Below are positions 25,406-34,594 of a DNA stretch of 45,678 nucleotides, piece by piece. Under the pieces are notes generated by a model, which saw nothing but the letters and a program-made list of their open reading frames with translations, searched no databases and was not told where the DNA came from. Both the position numbers and the translations under genes were made by a program. The stretch comes from Paenibacillus maysiensis (GTDB taxonomy: Bacteria; Bacillota; Bacilli; Paenibacillales; Paenibacillaceae), in the NCBI RefSeq assembly GCF_000520815.1, contig NZ_ASRY01000093.1:1-45678 (forward strand), given 5' to 3'. The first letter of the stretch is position 1. Each line of letters begins with the position of its first letter.

Positions 25406-27724
25406 CTACTTCACTACGGTAATGTCCGCTGTCGCCGTTCCTGTCTGTCCCAGCTCATTCGTTAAGGTAAAGGTTACGGTATACTTCCCCTCTTTATGAA
25501 AAGTAAAGCGGGCGTTATTCACCGTATGGCCTTCTGGATTCGCACCACTTGAAGCAAACCAGTTGGAGATCAATACCGGAGAATGCTTGTTATAGGAAGA
25601 CATCAATTCCACTCCCTCCCCCGCATGGACAGAAATATGGGACGGAGTCAGGGATACAACGAACGGAGGCGGCGAAATAGGTAACCGTTTTTCTGGCCTT
25701 CGAAGATTTCCAGCTTTCAGAATACCGATACCCGCTGGTCGATAAGGTGTCGCTGCCCGCTTGGTCAATGGTGATATGCCCTCTGTCAGATAATAAGAAT
25801 ACGTCTGGTGCTTAGGACCCTCTCCATCGGTGCAGTATTCATCAACGGCCTCCAGCTCATCCCCGTTCATTATAGTTAGGGGCGACAGTAAAATAACATT
25901 TCGTAGTGTTCCGTGCGTACCATCTTCCGGATGGATTAATAAAGCTCTCGAGGAATGTACCTGCTCCGTGTAGCGGGATGGATTAAACTGATACTGATAG
26001 GCACTGCTCATATCGCTGTTGTTCCAGGCTCGGACGTGCTTGGCTCCAGTCGTGTCCTCCCGCAAGGGAGGCATCCTGTTTGACGGAACAGTCCAGGCAA
26101 AATAGTACGATTGATAACGCGCACCATACTTTGTTCTCTTGACCATGACAGAATCAATACCGTTACTCGGATGAACAGGATATTCTTTTAACATCGGCAT
26201 AAGCGTATCCTGATGACGTTTTGGATCTGCATCATCATAGTCAAACCGGGCCGATTGACTGAGCGCACTCTCTAAACTTAAGCCGTCTTTTGCAAATGCA
26301 GTCCCTGCGAATAGAGCGGCTGTAGCCCCCGCGTTTTCTGTATAGATTTGAAGCTCCACCCAGGCTCTTGCGGAAACAGGACTAAAGCCACCAACTTCGG
26401 AAGAAGAGAACACTTCCAAGTCAAATGAATTTTTACCATCCACCCCGTAGAGAGAGAATTCTCCAAGGTACTCTGCCTGATCTCTGGTATGGACGGGGGT
26501 GTGGGCTTCCGTGGTTCGTAGCTTTACAAGCTCCTGACCTGCAACACGTAGAGAAATATAGTTTGATTCCGCAGCCACATCTCCCGATAACCACACTTTC
26601 ATCGTCGATCCGGTATTAACCATAGGACTATCCGAGGAAAAGGTTGCTTTGCGAGATTCCTCACCGCCATTCAGTTCAAAAACGCAACTCTCGTTCATTA
26701 TTGAATAGGTATTGCCCTTGACATCAAAATCGCCCATATAGATCGGGATCGAAGGTACTGCATTACGCTCCCAGGCAGGTGCTGTATCTGCCAGCAAAAC
26801 CAGCATGACAGTCTTTGCATCCACGTAACCTCTAAGCTGGACCTTGCTGTCCTGCCACCAGTTCGTGAATTTCACATTCATGGTGGCTACCTGTTCAAAG
26901 CGATCCAATTGCGGAATCCGCGTCCGCGAAGCAACGTAAGGAGATTGGTAGAATTGAGGAAATTGATGCGTAATCATAAATTGAAGCGCTTGGGTCTCAT
27001 CGTGCAATCCCCACATAGAGGATTGAATCTCTACATCCAAAGCGAGTCTTTTAAAATCAGCAGGTTTATCCCAGCCTACAATCATTCTGCTCGTATTCAC
27101 GAACTTTTCCAATTGATAAAAATACATCGTATGACGCTCAAACAGGTTGTCCTCTTCGATCTTCTGAACAGCCCAAGAGAATATCCCGTCAGATTGTGGC
27201 TCAAGCTGCGTTCCCCAGCCGGCATGGTTCCTGAGAACAGCAAACGGGATTTTTGAACCTGTATTGTGCAGCTTTTCCTTCACACTACCCAGCATGGCCA
27301 TGCCAAAAAGGTGTCCCGATACATTCCGCAAAATATAGTGCTTGGCTACAACAAATTCAAATTCCTCCGAGCCGTTTAGATCACTGTAATAAACAGCCGC
27401 CTCTCCTGAAACCCCCGACGCGAAGCTAATGCGTTGTCCGCCATCCTTTTTCTCTTCTGCTGAATAATAGGAAGACGGCATAAGCTCGTCATCCAAATAC
27501 ACAAAGTAGTCACCCTTATGCGCAAGCTTGGGAATATCTACATAGGAATTGACGAGTGGAAGAGAGAAGCACTGAATCGTGGGTTTGGACAGTCGGCTCG
27601 AATAGACGACCTTATGAAATTCATCCACCATATCCCATCCGTTTTGAGCGCACAGGGTAACGATTTGGCTTAATAGCTGATCTTCGTTAACGAGCATTTC
27701 CAGCCAAGGACTATCCTCTGGCAT
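25406..27724 (-). CDS. Tail-island structural protein, first member of the trio, with inserted domain and C-terminal PKD/Ig-like domain (772 residues)
   Basis: Residues about 1-340 and 480-675 make up the core shared with the 474-residue paralogue. An extra beta domain sits between them (about 345-475: MVNTGSTMKVWLSGDVAAES, SLRVAGQELVKLRTTEAHTP). The last 85 residues form a PKD/Ig-like domain (FVVSLTPSHISVHAGEGVEL, KEGKYTVTFTLTNELGQTGT). PKD domains are common in extracellular carbohydrate-active proteins and in phage decoration proteins. AAAGGAGGTG precedes ATG 27724. It fits a receptor-contacting peripheral subunit. Confidence 0.7.
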   Translation of the reverse strand: MPEDSPWLEMLVNEDQLLSQIVTLCAQNGWDMVDEFHKVVYSSRLSKPTIQCFSLPLVNSYVDIPKLAHKGDYFVYLDDELMPSSYYSAEEKKDGGQRISFASGVSGEAAVYYSDLNGSEEFEFVVAKHYILRNVSGHLFGMAMLGSVKEKLHNTGSKIPFAVLRNHAGWGTQLEPQSDGIFSWAVQKIEEDNLFERHTMYFYQLEKFVNTSRMIVGWDKPADFKRLALDVEIQSSMWGLHDETQALQFMITHQFPQFYQSPYVASRTRIPQLDRFEQVATMNVKFTNWWQDSKVQLRGYVDAKTVMLVLLADTAPAWERNAVPSIPIYMGDFDVKGNTYSIMNESCVFELNGGEESRKATFSSDSPMVNTGSTMKVWLSGDVAAESNYISLRVAGQELVKLRTTEAHTPVHTRDQAEYLGEFSLYGVDGKNSFDLEVFSSSEVGGFSPVSARAWVELQIYTENAGATAALFAGTAFAKDGLSLESALSQSARFDYDDADPKRHQDTLMPMLKEYPVHPSNGIDSVMVKRTKYGARYQSYYFAWTVPSNRMPPLREDTTGAKHVRAWNNSDMSSAYQYQFNPSRYTEQVHSSRALLIHPEDGTHGTLRNVILLSPLTIMNGDELEAVDEYCTDGEGPKHQTYSYYLTEGISPLTKRAATPYRPAGIGILKAGNLRRPEKRLPISPPPFVVSLTPSHISVHAGEGVELMSSYNKHSPVLISNWFASSGANPEGHTVNNARFTFHKEGKYTVTFTLTNELGQTGTATADITVVK

Positions 27725-27741
27725 TATGTTTCACCTCCTTT

Positions 27742-28128
27742 CTATTGGAGCATTTGATAGTTCACCCATATATCCTTGTTCCTACCGCCTTCATTAAAAA
27801 ACTCAAAACGAAATTCCGTCCCTGTCGGACAAGGAATAACGGCTGTAAAATACATCCCCTCAGGTAGATCCTTCGTGAAGATACGTTGGCATACCAGCTT
27901 ATCCCCTACATACAGATTCCAATAATCACTGGACTCATAAAAGGACGCTCCCACAGCTACCGCAAGCAGCTCACAATCATGGCTGACTTGCATTGTGCTT
28001 TCTACCTTGCCAATTCCTCTGGATTCTATCCGATTGCCCACAATGTACGGTTGGGTCTTCGTTGGCATAAAAGGCGGGTCCAAACGCCCTCCTACCATAT
28101 AGCTTGCAAAATTAGCACCACTGGACAA
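27742..28128 (-). CDS. Tail-island structural protein, paralogue of the 4934-5398 product (128 residues)
   Basis: A short all-beta protein: MVGGRLDPPFMPTKTQPYI at the start, then DYWNLYVGDKLVCQRIF and EFRFEFFNEGG. It aligns along its length with the protein at 4934-5398. The TTG start at 28128 lies 4 codons past the stop-overlapping GGGCGGTG site. The VGGRLDPPF start is shared exactly, so it is probably a contact motif. It may be a tail-tip ring or adaptor subunit; family not identified. Confidence 0.6.
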   Translation of the reverse strand: MSSGANFASYMVGGRLDPPFMPTKTQPYIVGNRIESRGIGKVESTMQVSHDCELLAVAVGASFYESSDYWNLYVGDKLVCQRIFTKDLPEGMYFTAVIPCPTGTEFRFEFFNEGGRNKDIWVNYQMLQ

Positions 28129-28131
28129 CGA

Positions 28132-28551
28132 CTACACCGCCCTTACATAATCAAGAGTCAGATTTTTGAACATGCCATGTTCACGAATAATGCTTCCCCG
28201 TATAGCGTTTAACGATGGAATATCAGCCTCTTCTTCCATTTCTGCATTCAGGGTTGTGGAGGCTTCAAATTCAATAAAAAATCCGGTCACCTGCAAAAGA
28301 TCGTCCCGATACAGCGTTAGCCGTTCCAGCAAGCCATTATCATAGGTGTATAACACTGACGTTACCAATGCAGGATATTGAAGCATTTCACGGGCCACGT
28401 CGATGGTAATGACATTGGGCTCCTCCTGAGCCTTTTTTTCCAACAAGTCGTCCGTCTGACCCGCATGTACCCTTTCCTTACGTACTTCGCGTCGAATCAG
28501 ATCAATAATCGGAAATACCTCGTTGGAGTTCGTAAAATTCTGGTTCTCCAA
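28132..28551 (-). CDS. First gene of operon 2, unknown (139 residues)
   Basis: Begins MENQNFTNSNEVFPIIDLIRR at a TTG codon after a GGTGAGG-type site. The N-terminal half is helical and acidic. The C-terminal half has strands (VTGFFIEFEASTTL, SLNAIRGSIIREHGMF). No recognisable domain. Being first after promoter P2, and between the hub gene and the trio, it could be a connector between hub and peripheral proteins. Confidence 0.55.
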   Translation of the reverse strand: MENQNFTNSNEVFPIIDLIRREVRKERVHAGQTDDLLEKKAQEEPNVITIDVAREMLQYPALVTSVLYTYDNGLLERLTLYRDDLLQVTGFFIEFEASTTLNAEMEEEADIPSLNAIRGSIIREHGMFKNLTLDYVRAV

Positions 28552-28573
28552 AGTTCACACCTCACCTTCTCCT

Positions 28574-28604
28574 TCAATATAAGAAAAAGGAAACGACAAT
28601 TAAC
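28574..28604 (-). promoter_or_regulatory. Island promoter P2 (GTTAA-N16-CTTATATTGA)
   Basis: GTTAA at 28604-28600, 16 bases, CTTATATTGA at 28583-28574. The -35-like half lies inside the operon 1 terminator hairpin. Only about 23 bases separate the -10 from the TTG at 28551, so the leader is very short. Confidence 0.75.
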
Positions 28605-28631
28605 GCAGGCTGCGTAATGCCATTTCCTTTT
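28585..28631 (-). terminator. Terminator of operon 1, overlapping promoter P2
   Basis: AAAAGGAAA and TTTCCTTTT form the base of the stem, with an inner TTACGCA/TGCGTTAA pairing, and a TTTTT tract follows on the minus strand. It follows the hub gene stop by about 28 bases. Confidence 0.65.
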
Positions 28632-28658
28632 ATCTTGTTATGGATCATACGGTCAAAA

Positions 28659-31600
28659 TCAGGATTTAGCAGGAAGAGCAGACCAGGTTAGCTCCAAATA
28701 GTTAATCATGCCGCATTCATTACCGATCAGCCTGTTGCCCTTAATCAGATAATATCCCGCATTACAGGTAAGGTTGTCATACACATAACACCCGTCCAAA
28801 AGCTCTATGAGGGGGTTGCCGCGAATGACAATGTTTTTGGTACGGGCTTGTCTTTTCATATCAAAAAATACTTTATTCGCTATCTGCTGCTTGAGATCAC
28901 GCATGGATGCACCATCCTGCTCTTCAATCCACGGTAGCTGTAATCCGGCGGTTCTCATATTCCCTTTGGTGGCGACCATCAGGCTTTTATCCAGAAAATG
29001 TTCCGTTAACCCCTCAGAACCAGAAATCATCAGATGGTTACGAACACGCGAGTAGTCGGTAGAAGACGTCATTTCAAGCAAATGATCATCTGTAAATTCC
29101 CACTTGGAACGCGCTACCTGATCCCAATCCGGAGTATCCAGAAAATTCATTCGTTTCAATGCAAACGTTCCGTAACGATCGCATCTGACATCATAGGGCA
29201 AATCCTGTATGAGCGATTGTATAGCATCTGATGCCCTTGTTCCCGCCTTGAAGGATACCGTTGCTACGAAAGGATTTTCCCAGCCTTCGGCTGTCTTCAT
29301 ACATTCTTGATCTTTGAGAATTGTCTGAAGTTCTCCTGTCTTGGGATCAAATCTCATGTAGGAGTGATTGCCCTTATTCACATCACCATACACGGTTTCG
29401 TCTAAATCTAGACCAGGGTATTGGCAATCTTCACTGTGCACACGCCATGAATCAAGACCGGCTGCAACCACAATATCCTTTACGATACTGGATTTCATCC
29501 AGGCAAAGGCACCGCCGTCCCCAGCATACGCTTCCTCCGGAGGATAGACCATATCCTTATAAAATATAAATTCCTCCAGCATGTCATAACGGTCTACACA
29601 GTGAAATGTAAGTGTTCTTCTCTCGGCATCCTCCTCAATTTCCCCCTTGATCATGCCTGTAAATACACGTACCAGTTCATCGCCGTAACCTGCATAAATA
29701 CGGATGGGAGTCCCTTCACTAATTAAATGCCGTCGCTCTCCCTCCTCCCAATAGGTAAATTCGTTAGGTGGCTGCTTCCTCCAATCAGAAAATGCAGCGT
29801 ACCGTTCCAAGGAGGGGGAGTAGATCCCTTTCGCATTATTTAAAGTTACGGTGGCTGAGGTAGAAGACATGTCCATGTGAGAATGAACCTCCCAGTTCAT
29901 TACATCCCGTTCCAGTGAAGCGGTATCCTCATACTGAAACCCGCCAACGTCATACCATTTCTCCTTATACGTATCTGCGATATGGGTGGCAAACTGCTCA
30001 ATTGAGTAATCATGAAAAGCATATTTAACCTCTGCAATATACAGACCACCGCTGGATACAGAAAATCGAAGTCTGTTCGTCGTATCATCCTCGGATACGC
30101 CGCGTACCCGGGTATTTTCCCATTGTTCGATACCGCCTGGCAGTATGCTTTTTATATATACATCCATATCCGTTTCGTTATGGCAGGTTACAACATAGTC
30201 GGTGTACTCGCTCATATGGTTATGGCTATAGGAGCTGACATTCGTAGAAACCCCTTGATCTGTAACCTTGACCACAAAGGCTTTGGAGCCGTTAGACATC
30301 ATGATTTTCCCTTGTGTTCCCTGATCGGCCTTGATTCGGAACCGCATCGTAAATGGAAATTTCCTGATTTTCCCGGTCCGTTCAATGCCAGCCTCTTCCC
30401 GTGCGGTGGATATCTTCTGCTGATCCCCCAGATCCGTCACCACTACCTGCTGATCGTGAGTCCAATCATTCGTTGTTCTCATGGTATCTTCGAACGTCCA
30501 GACTGTTTTGGCTGAGACGGACTCCACATCAAATTCTCTGGCTTTCAGAAAAGTAAGTCCAAAATTACCTCTCGACGCCTTGGAAGGATTTGACATGGAA
30601 AATTCGATCTTATGGTGTCCACCAGGCACCGGAATAGAGGGAGGATAAGCGAGTCCGTTTTTGGCATTTACCCCTTCAATGGTAGCAACTACCTGGTCGT
30701 CCACCTTCACCTCTACTCTGTCCTCGATATCCATATCCGAAACATAGGCCCAGCTTAAACAACCCGCCTTGAACCAGTCATGAACAAACGTGAATTTCTT
30801 CACCTGACCTGCCCCATCTGTTCGTTGAAAGCCTAAAACATTGCGGACCTGATTAGGTGTTTCATTCGTGAAAAATTGTGTGGCACCCACGATATCCACG
30901 TATTTCAAAGGGTCCAGACTTGTTTTTTGGGCCGTAAAATCCTTGCTATACGATACCTTCTCCGTGGCACGGTTGATCTGGTAGGATACAATGGATTGAT
31001 CTACTTCTGAGTTTGCGCTGCGAGTTCTTCCGTCCCCCCACTGCTTGATTTTCACAATGACAGGTTTTCGGCCAAACTGGAGGCATTGCTCCGCATTTTC
31101 CATTAAAATTTCAATACGTTTGCCCTTCGTGGAGCCAGCCGTATCATCAGCCACATATTCGCCCCAATTGTTCCCGTCTACCAACAGTTCAACCTTACTT
31201 CCCAACGGAATGACAGAGGGATCGACAGCGATAATTTTGTAATCCTTCCACTGCCGTATATCTGTTCCGCCTCTTGTAATGCCTTCAGAGTTTGCAGCAT
31301 TTACATAATAAGCCCACGCTTCCATACTATATTCCGTGTAGGAGTCGACAGCGCTAGCTTCCAACGATGGAGTGACTGTGCTTTTATTCTGAACAGCCGT
31401 ATCCAGCAATCGAATTGGCAATTGTATGGATTTTTCCCCGCGCAGGAAAGCTTCGGGGTTCAAATCCTCGCCATCCTTGCGAACCTCAAAATGAAGATGT
31501 GCTCCATCCCCACCTCCACTACTACTCTTGTGACCCGAGTTCCATCCTATAGCAATAGGATCTCCAGCCTTCACATGATCTCCAACCTTGACCATCATCG

Positions 31601-32111
31601 CATTGGGTTTCAAATGAGCATACCGGGTCGTCCAGCCGTTGCCGTGATAGATATATACGGCGTGACCGTAACCCTTTACAGCACCAGCCGCAGTAATTCT
31701 CCCATCCCATACGGCATGAATGGTATCCCCCTTGTCACAATCCAGGTCCACTCCCTTGTGAAGAGGACGCTTGGGATTCACAGAACGGTGACGGCTGGTA
31801 ATCAGCATGCCCTGAATATGATTTGAATCGGTAACATGCCCACGCATTTTCGAACTAGAAAGAATAGGCATGGACATGGGCAAATTGGAGAGGCGGGCTA
31901 TCTCGCTACCCTTTGTTTCTTTCTTTTTACTTGTTAGTTGTGTCACACCATCAATGGACAAAAAATCTTTAACGACCGTATCTTTTACATATTGAACGAC
32001 GTCTTGGTTTGGCCGCAAACTGCGGACATAGGACATTTTGTCCAGCTCTACAATTACGCGTGGCTGATGCCCCAGAGCCTGTACACGCTTCATCGTGGAT
32101 TCAAAATTCAT
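28659..32111 (-). CDS. Tail hub / tail-associated lysin with M23 peptidase and 3D domain (1150 residues)
   Basis: Residues about 100-225 are an M23/LytM metallopeptidase: H118-x3-D122 (HKGVD), H165 in RYAHLKP, and H205/H207 in HLHFEV are the zinc and catalytic residues. Residues about 260-360 match the 3D domain (IIAVDPSVIPLGSKV, EYVADDTAG), although the third Asp of the family is Glu334 here. The region from about 750 to the end is a hub-type segment (WEVHSHMDMSSTSATVTLNN, then a receptor-ring-like layout to LIELLDGCYVYDNLTCNAGYYLIKGN). This order is typical of Tal-type proteins that open the cell wall under a tail. The ribosome site ATAGGTGATG precedes ATG 32111. The gene overlaps nothing and ends operon 1. 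Confidence 0.8.
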   Translation of the reverse strand: MNFESTMKRVQALGHQPRVIVELDKMSYVRSLRPNQDVVQYVKDTVVKDFLSIDGVTQLTSKKKETKGSEIARLSNLPMSMPILSSSKMRGHVTDSNHIQGMLITSRHRSVNPKRPLHKGVDLDCDKGDTIHAVWDGRITAAGAVKGYGHAVYIYHGNGWTTRYAHLKPNAMMVKVGDHVKAGDPIAIGWNSGHKSSSGGGDGAHLHFEVRKDGEDLNPEAFLRGEKSIQLPIRLLDTAVQNKSTVTPSLEASAVDSYTEYSMEAWAYYVNAANSEGITRGGTDIRQWKDYKIIAVDPSVIPLGSKVELLVDGNNWGEYVADDTAGSTKGKRIEILMENAEQCLQFGRKPVIVKIKQWGDGRTRSANSEVDQSIVSYQINRATEKVSYSKDFTAQKTSLDPLKYVDIVGATQFFTNETPNQVRNVLGFQRTDGAGQVKKFTFVHDWFKAGCLSWAYVSDMDIEDRVEVKVDDQVVATIEGVNAKNGLAYPPSIPVPGGHHKIEFSMSNPSKASRGNFGLTFLKAREFDVESVSAKTVWTFEDTMRTTNDWTHDQQVVVTDLGDQQKISTAREEAGIERTGKIRKFPFTMRFRIKADQGTQGKIMMSNGSKAFVVKVTDQGVSTNVSSYSHNHMSEYTDYVVTCHNETDMDVYIKSILPGGIEQWENTRVRGVSEDDTTNRLRFSVSSGGLYIAEVKYAFHDYSIEQFATHIADTYKEKWYDVGGFQYEDTASLERDVMNWEVHSHMDMSSTSATVTLNNAKGIYSPSLERYAAFSDWRKQPPNEFTYWEEGERRHLISEGTPIRIYAGYGDELVRVFTGMIKGEIEEDAERRTLTFHCVDRYDMLEEFIFYKDMVYPPEEAYAGDGGAFAWMKSSIVKDIVVAAGLDSWRVHSEDCQYPGLDLDETVYGDVNKGNHSYMRFDPKTGELQTILKDQECMKTAEGWENPFVATVSFKAGTRASDAIQSLIQDLPYDVRCDRYGTFALKRMNFLDTPDWDQVARSKWEFTDDHLLEMTSSTDYSRVRNHLMISGSEGLTEHFLDKSLMVATKGNMRTAGLQLPWIEEQDGASMRDLKQQIANKVFFDMKRQARTKNIVIRGNPLIELLDGCYVYDNLTCNAGYYLIKGNRLIGNECGMINYLELTWSALPAKS

Positions 32112-32121
32112 TTTTCATCAC

Positions 32122-33171
32122 CTATCTGAATTTTTCTAGGGCCCATTCTATGAATCGGTTTAAAAATACGACAGCTTCCGCACGTGTAATACATTTTTCT
32201 GGCTCCAGCATATTGTTTTCATAGAGCGGAAATACGTAGCTTCCGTCTAGAAACTGCTCACTTATCAAGTCCATAACATCCTGCTCATACCATTGGCCTG
32301 AGAAAGAGCTTCGGTCCAGCAGGGTTCTCAGTGGATACGTATTGCTCTCCAATCCACGGTCGGTATATCTGTTATAGATATCCACCCGCATCTGTTGAAG
32401 AAAAACAAGAAACTGTGCTCTTTTCATACGAACATTCGGAAAGAAACGGTCATGATAACGAGCGTGTGCAGTGCTGACAACGACTGTCTCCTGTTTGAAT
32501 TGCACACTCCCGGCCTCACGATAGTTATATCCGACAGTCGCGGGAAATCCGTTATAGTTGAAGGGGAGATACACAATTCCTTGATGAATCACAAATGCAT
32601 CCTGCCTGAAGCCGAATGCCTTCTTAATCACTTCCTTTGGATCTTCTTCCGATTGGATTTTCACAGGCAACCGCTTGAGCTTGGCTCCCAGAACCGTGAC
32701 CGTCTCCGGCTGATATTTCGTTTGGCTCTGATCATCAGCCGCCATGGACAAGGTCGCAGAAGGCAGGGTAATCAGACTTTCGTCCGTATCCATATAAGGT
32801 TTTTGAACACAGCCATCCCCCTGATAAGCGGGTCTGCCATAAGCGATACATACCACCTCAAGTCCGCCGGATAAAGGATGGGGCATCGTTATTTTTTCGT
32901 TTTCCATTCTTTCAGGCTGTACCTGAACTCCAGCGACGAAAACAAAAATTGGATTTTCAATATGCATCTGATAGCCGGGAATGGCAAATTCCTGCTGACC
33001 ATCGAACGTTACAAAGCGCTTGACAATGCGTTCATGTCCTTGTTCAAAAGTGTCGTAGGGCATCCCCTCGATAAAACTGTGCTCGTTGCGGGCATCCAGA
33101 CCTAAACGTGCCATATCTAACATATCTCTATAAAACCAATCCAGTGGATCTACATCAATCCAACGTTTCAT
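32122..33171 (-). CDS. Tail-tip protein with C-terminal SLH-like repeats (349 residues)
   Basis: Residues about 1-235 are an unrecognised beta-rich domain with an FVAGVQVQPERME-type loop found in fibres. The C-terminal 110 residues contain a partial SLH unit (NVRMKRAQFLVFLQQM) and a fuller one (LDRSSFSGQWYEQDVMDLI, LEPEKCITRAEAVVFLNRF), with the [IV]TRAEAV-x-FL signature. SLH domains bind pyruvylated wall polymers of Gram-positive bacteria. AAGGGGG precedes ATG 33171. Two codons separate it from the previous gene. Confidence 0.7.
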   Translation of the reverse strand: MKRWIDVDPLDWFYRDMLDMARLGLDARNEHSFIEGMPYDTFEQGHERIVKRFVTFDGQQEFAIPGYQMHIENPIFVFVAGVQVQPERMENEKITMPHPLSGGLEVVCIAYGRPAYQGDGCVQKPYMDTDESLITLPSATLSMAADDQSQTKYQPETVTVLGAKLKRLPVKIQSEEDPKEVIKKAFGFRQDAFVIHQGIVYLPFNYNGFPATVGYNYREAGSVQFKQETVVVSTAHARYHDRFFPNVRMKRAQFLVFLQQMRVDIYNRYTDRGLESNTYPLRTLLDRSSFSGQWYEQDVMDLISEQFLDGSYVFPLYENNMLEPEKCITRAEAVVFLNRFIEWALEKFR

Positions 33172-33172
33172 C

Positions 33173-33790
33173 TCAATACCCCCTTAGAATCCGGTCCACA
33201 TACCTGTAGGACCTCATCAAAAAGGTGATTCCCTCTGCCCGGGTACAGCTCTCGTCCGGTCTGAAATAAGGGCTGACCTCGCCTTCATCCGCTGTGACGG
33301 GCACCATACCACGCTGCTCCATTTCCTCAATATAGCTGGATGCCCAATGGCCCTTGAGGTCCATGAATTGACTTTTGCAGCGGTATTCATCACCTTGCTT
33401 GCGAATAAGCGACATTTGGACTTGGATGATATATTTAGTCTCCAGCTCTGCCGTTTGAATATCTGGTTTACCTGTGACAACCCCCGTATAAATCGTGCCT
33501 TTTTCATCATAATATTTGTGCTCTGAGCCTATAAAGGATAGCCAGTCCGCATATTCCTTTTTACTGTAAAATAAAAGTGTTAGGGTAGCTGTATAATGTG
33601 AGGTCCCACGATTGACCAAGCCTGCTGAGTAGGAAAACGTTTCATTAACATAGGATTTCAGAGTGGGAGCCGGTGGCTTATATTCGCTGATTAGCTTGGC
33701 TTTAACCTCGACAAAGCGAATTCCATTATCATAAAATAATCGCTTTTTGTAGATCGTATCTTCAGATTTATTGGGACTTTGCTGAGTCAA
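33173..33790 (-). CDS. Tail-tip (Dit-position) protein with C-terminal SLH domain (205 residues)
   Basis: Residues about 15-135 are an all-beta domain (GIRFVEVKAKLISEYKPPAP, HYTATLTLLFYSKKEYADWL) in the genomic position of distal tail proteins, that is, after the tape measure and before the hub. Residues about 140-200 are a good SLH domain: FMDLKGHWASSYIEEMEQRG, then PYFRPDESCTRAEGITFLMR. There is no signal peptide. TTG start with AGGAGGTATACATT upstream. SLH domains are normally on exported proteins anchored to secondary cell-wall polymer, so their use in a cytoplasmically assembled tail is notable. Confidence 0.75.
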   Translation of the reverse strand: MTQQSPNKSEDTIYKKRLFYDNGIRFVEVKAKLISEYKPPAPTLKSYVNETFSYSAGLVNRGTSHYTATLTLLFYSKKEYADWLSFIGSEHKYYDEKGTIYTGVVTGKPDIQTAELETKYIIQVQMSLIRKQGDEYRCKSQFMDLKGHWASSYIEEMEQRGMVPVTADEGEVSPYFRPDESCTRAEGITFLMRSYRYVDRILRGY

Positions 33791-33848
33791 AATGTATACC
33801 TCCTGTCATTAAAAAATGATGATTTGCTCCGGTACGACGGAGTATGGA

Positions 33849-34529
33849 TTAATATGATGTACTGCTACGATAAGCAGTGGTCGGATTCATAAGAAGCTGA
33901 TCCCGCAAGCTTCCGGCTCTGCCGTTTTGAAGACCTCTTCCCAGCCTCTTGCCTATGGTCTCCAGTTGGGTCGTACTTACGTTATTCGTGACATTAGGCA
34001 ATGTCACATGGACAACAACATCACCGAAGTTGATCGTATAAGATGGCTGCACGTTTGTACGTGTCAGATATTCATTTCTGGTTAGCTCCGTTACGCCTTC
34101 TGGCATATGAAATGTACGTTGAAAACTGAGTACACTTTGCAAGTCCCGAGCTTGGTGCTTACGCATACCGATATACTCTATAGAGCCTGTTCGCACATCT
34201 GCTATTTCAACATTTAGCGTCTTCCTGCTTTGATCCCTATCACTCTGTACCTTGCTCACGTATTCATTCATGGGGAGGGTCAACGGCTTCGTTGTACCAT
34301 TCATATCATCTTGCATACTCTGACTCAGATCTGTTGGTGGCTGATCTGGTTTTTGCTGGTTTACTTCTGGCCTTGTCCTACAATCTAATAAGGTACTTAA
34401 CGTGCGCTTGTGTTCCTCCAAACGCCCGAAGCGTAAAACTAGCCCCTGCTTCTCTTCATTAGAAGAATGCCTTAGTGTCTGAATAAATGCCTGTAGCTCC
34501 ACAAGCACATCAGTCTCTATATTGCCCAT
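33849..34529 (-). CDS. Miniature tape-measure-like protein (226 residues)
   Basis: It lies in the tape-measure position, directly after the frameshifted chaperone. ATG 34529 is chosen (AAAGGCGGTGAATGT upstream). A helical N-terminus (LVELQAFIQTLRHSSNEEKQ) and a Pro/Gln-rich linker lead to a C-terminal segment like the ends of many phage tape measures (YTINFGDVVVHVTLPNVTNN, then ETIGKRLGRGL). Tape-measure proteins of siphophages are commonly 600-2000 residues and set tail length, so this would make an unusually short tail or none. Family assignment is by position and C-terminal motif only. Confidence 0.55.
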   Translation of the reverse strand: MGNIETDVLVELQAFIQTLRHSSNEEKQGLVLRFGRLEEHKRTLSTLLDCRTRPEVNQQKPDQPPTDLSQSMQDDMNGTTKPLTLPMNEYVSKVQSDRDQSRKTLNVEIADVRTGSIEYIGMRKHQARDLQSVLSFQRTFHMPEGVTELTRNEYLTRTNVQPSYTINFGDVVVHVTLPNVTNNVSTTQLETIGKRLGRGLQNGRAGSLRDQLLMNPTTAYRSSTSY

Positions 34530-34594
34530 ACATTCACCGCCTTTTATAAAATGAAACTCCCGCTCCTCCATACGGAGCAGAGCAGGAGTGTCTC

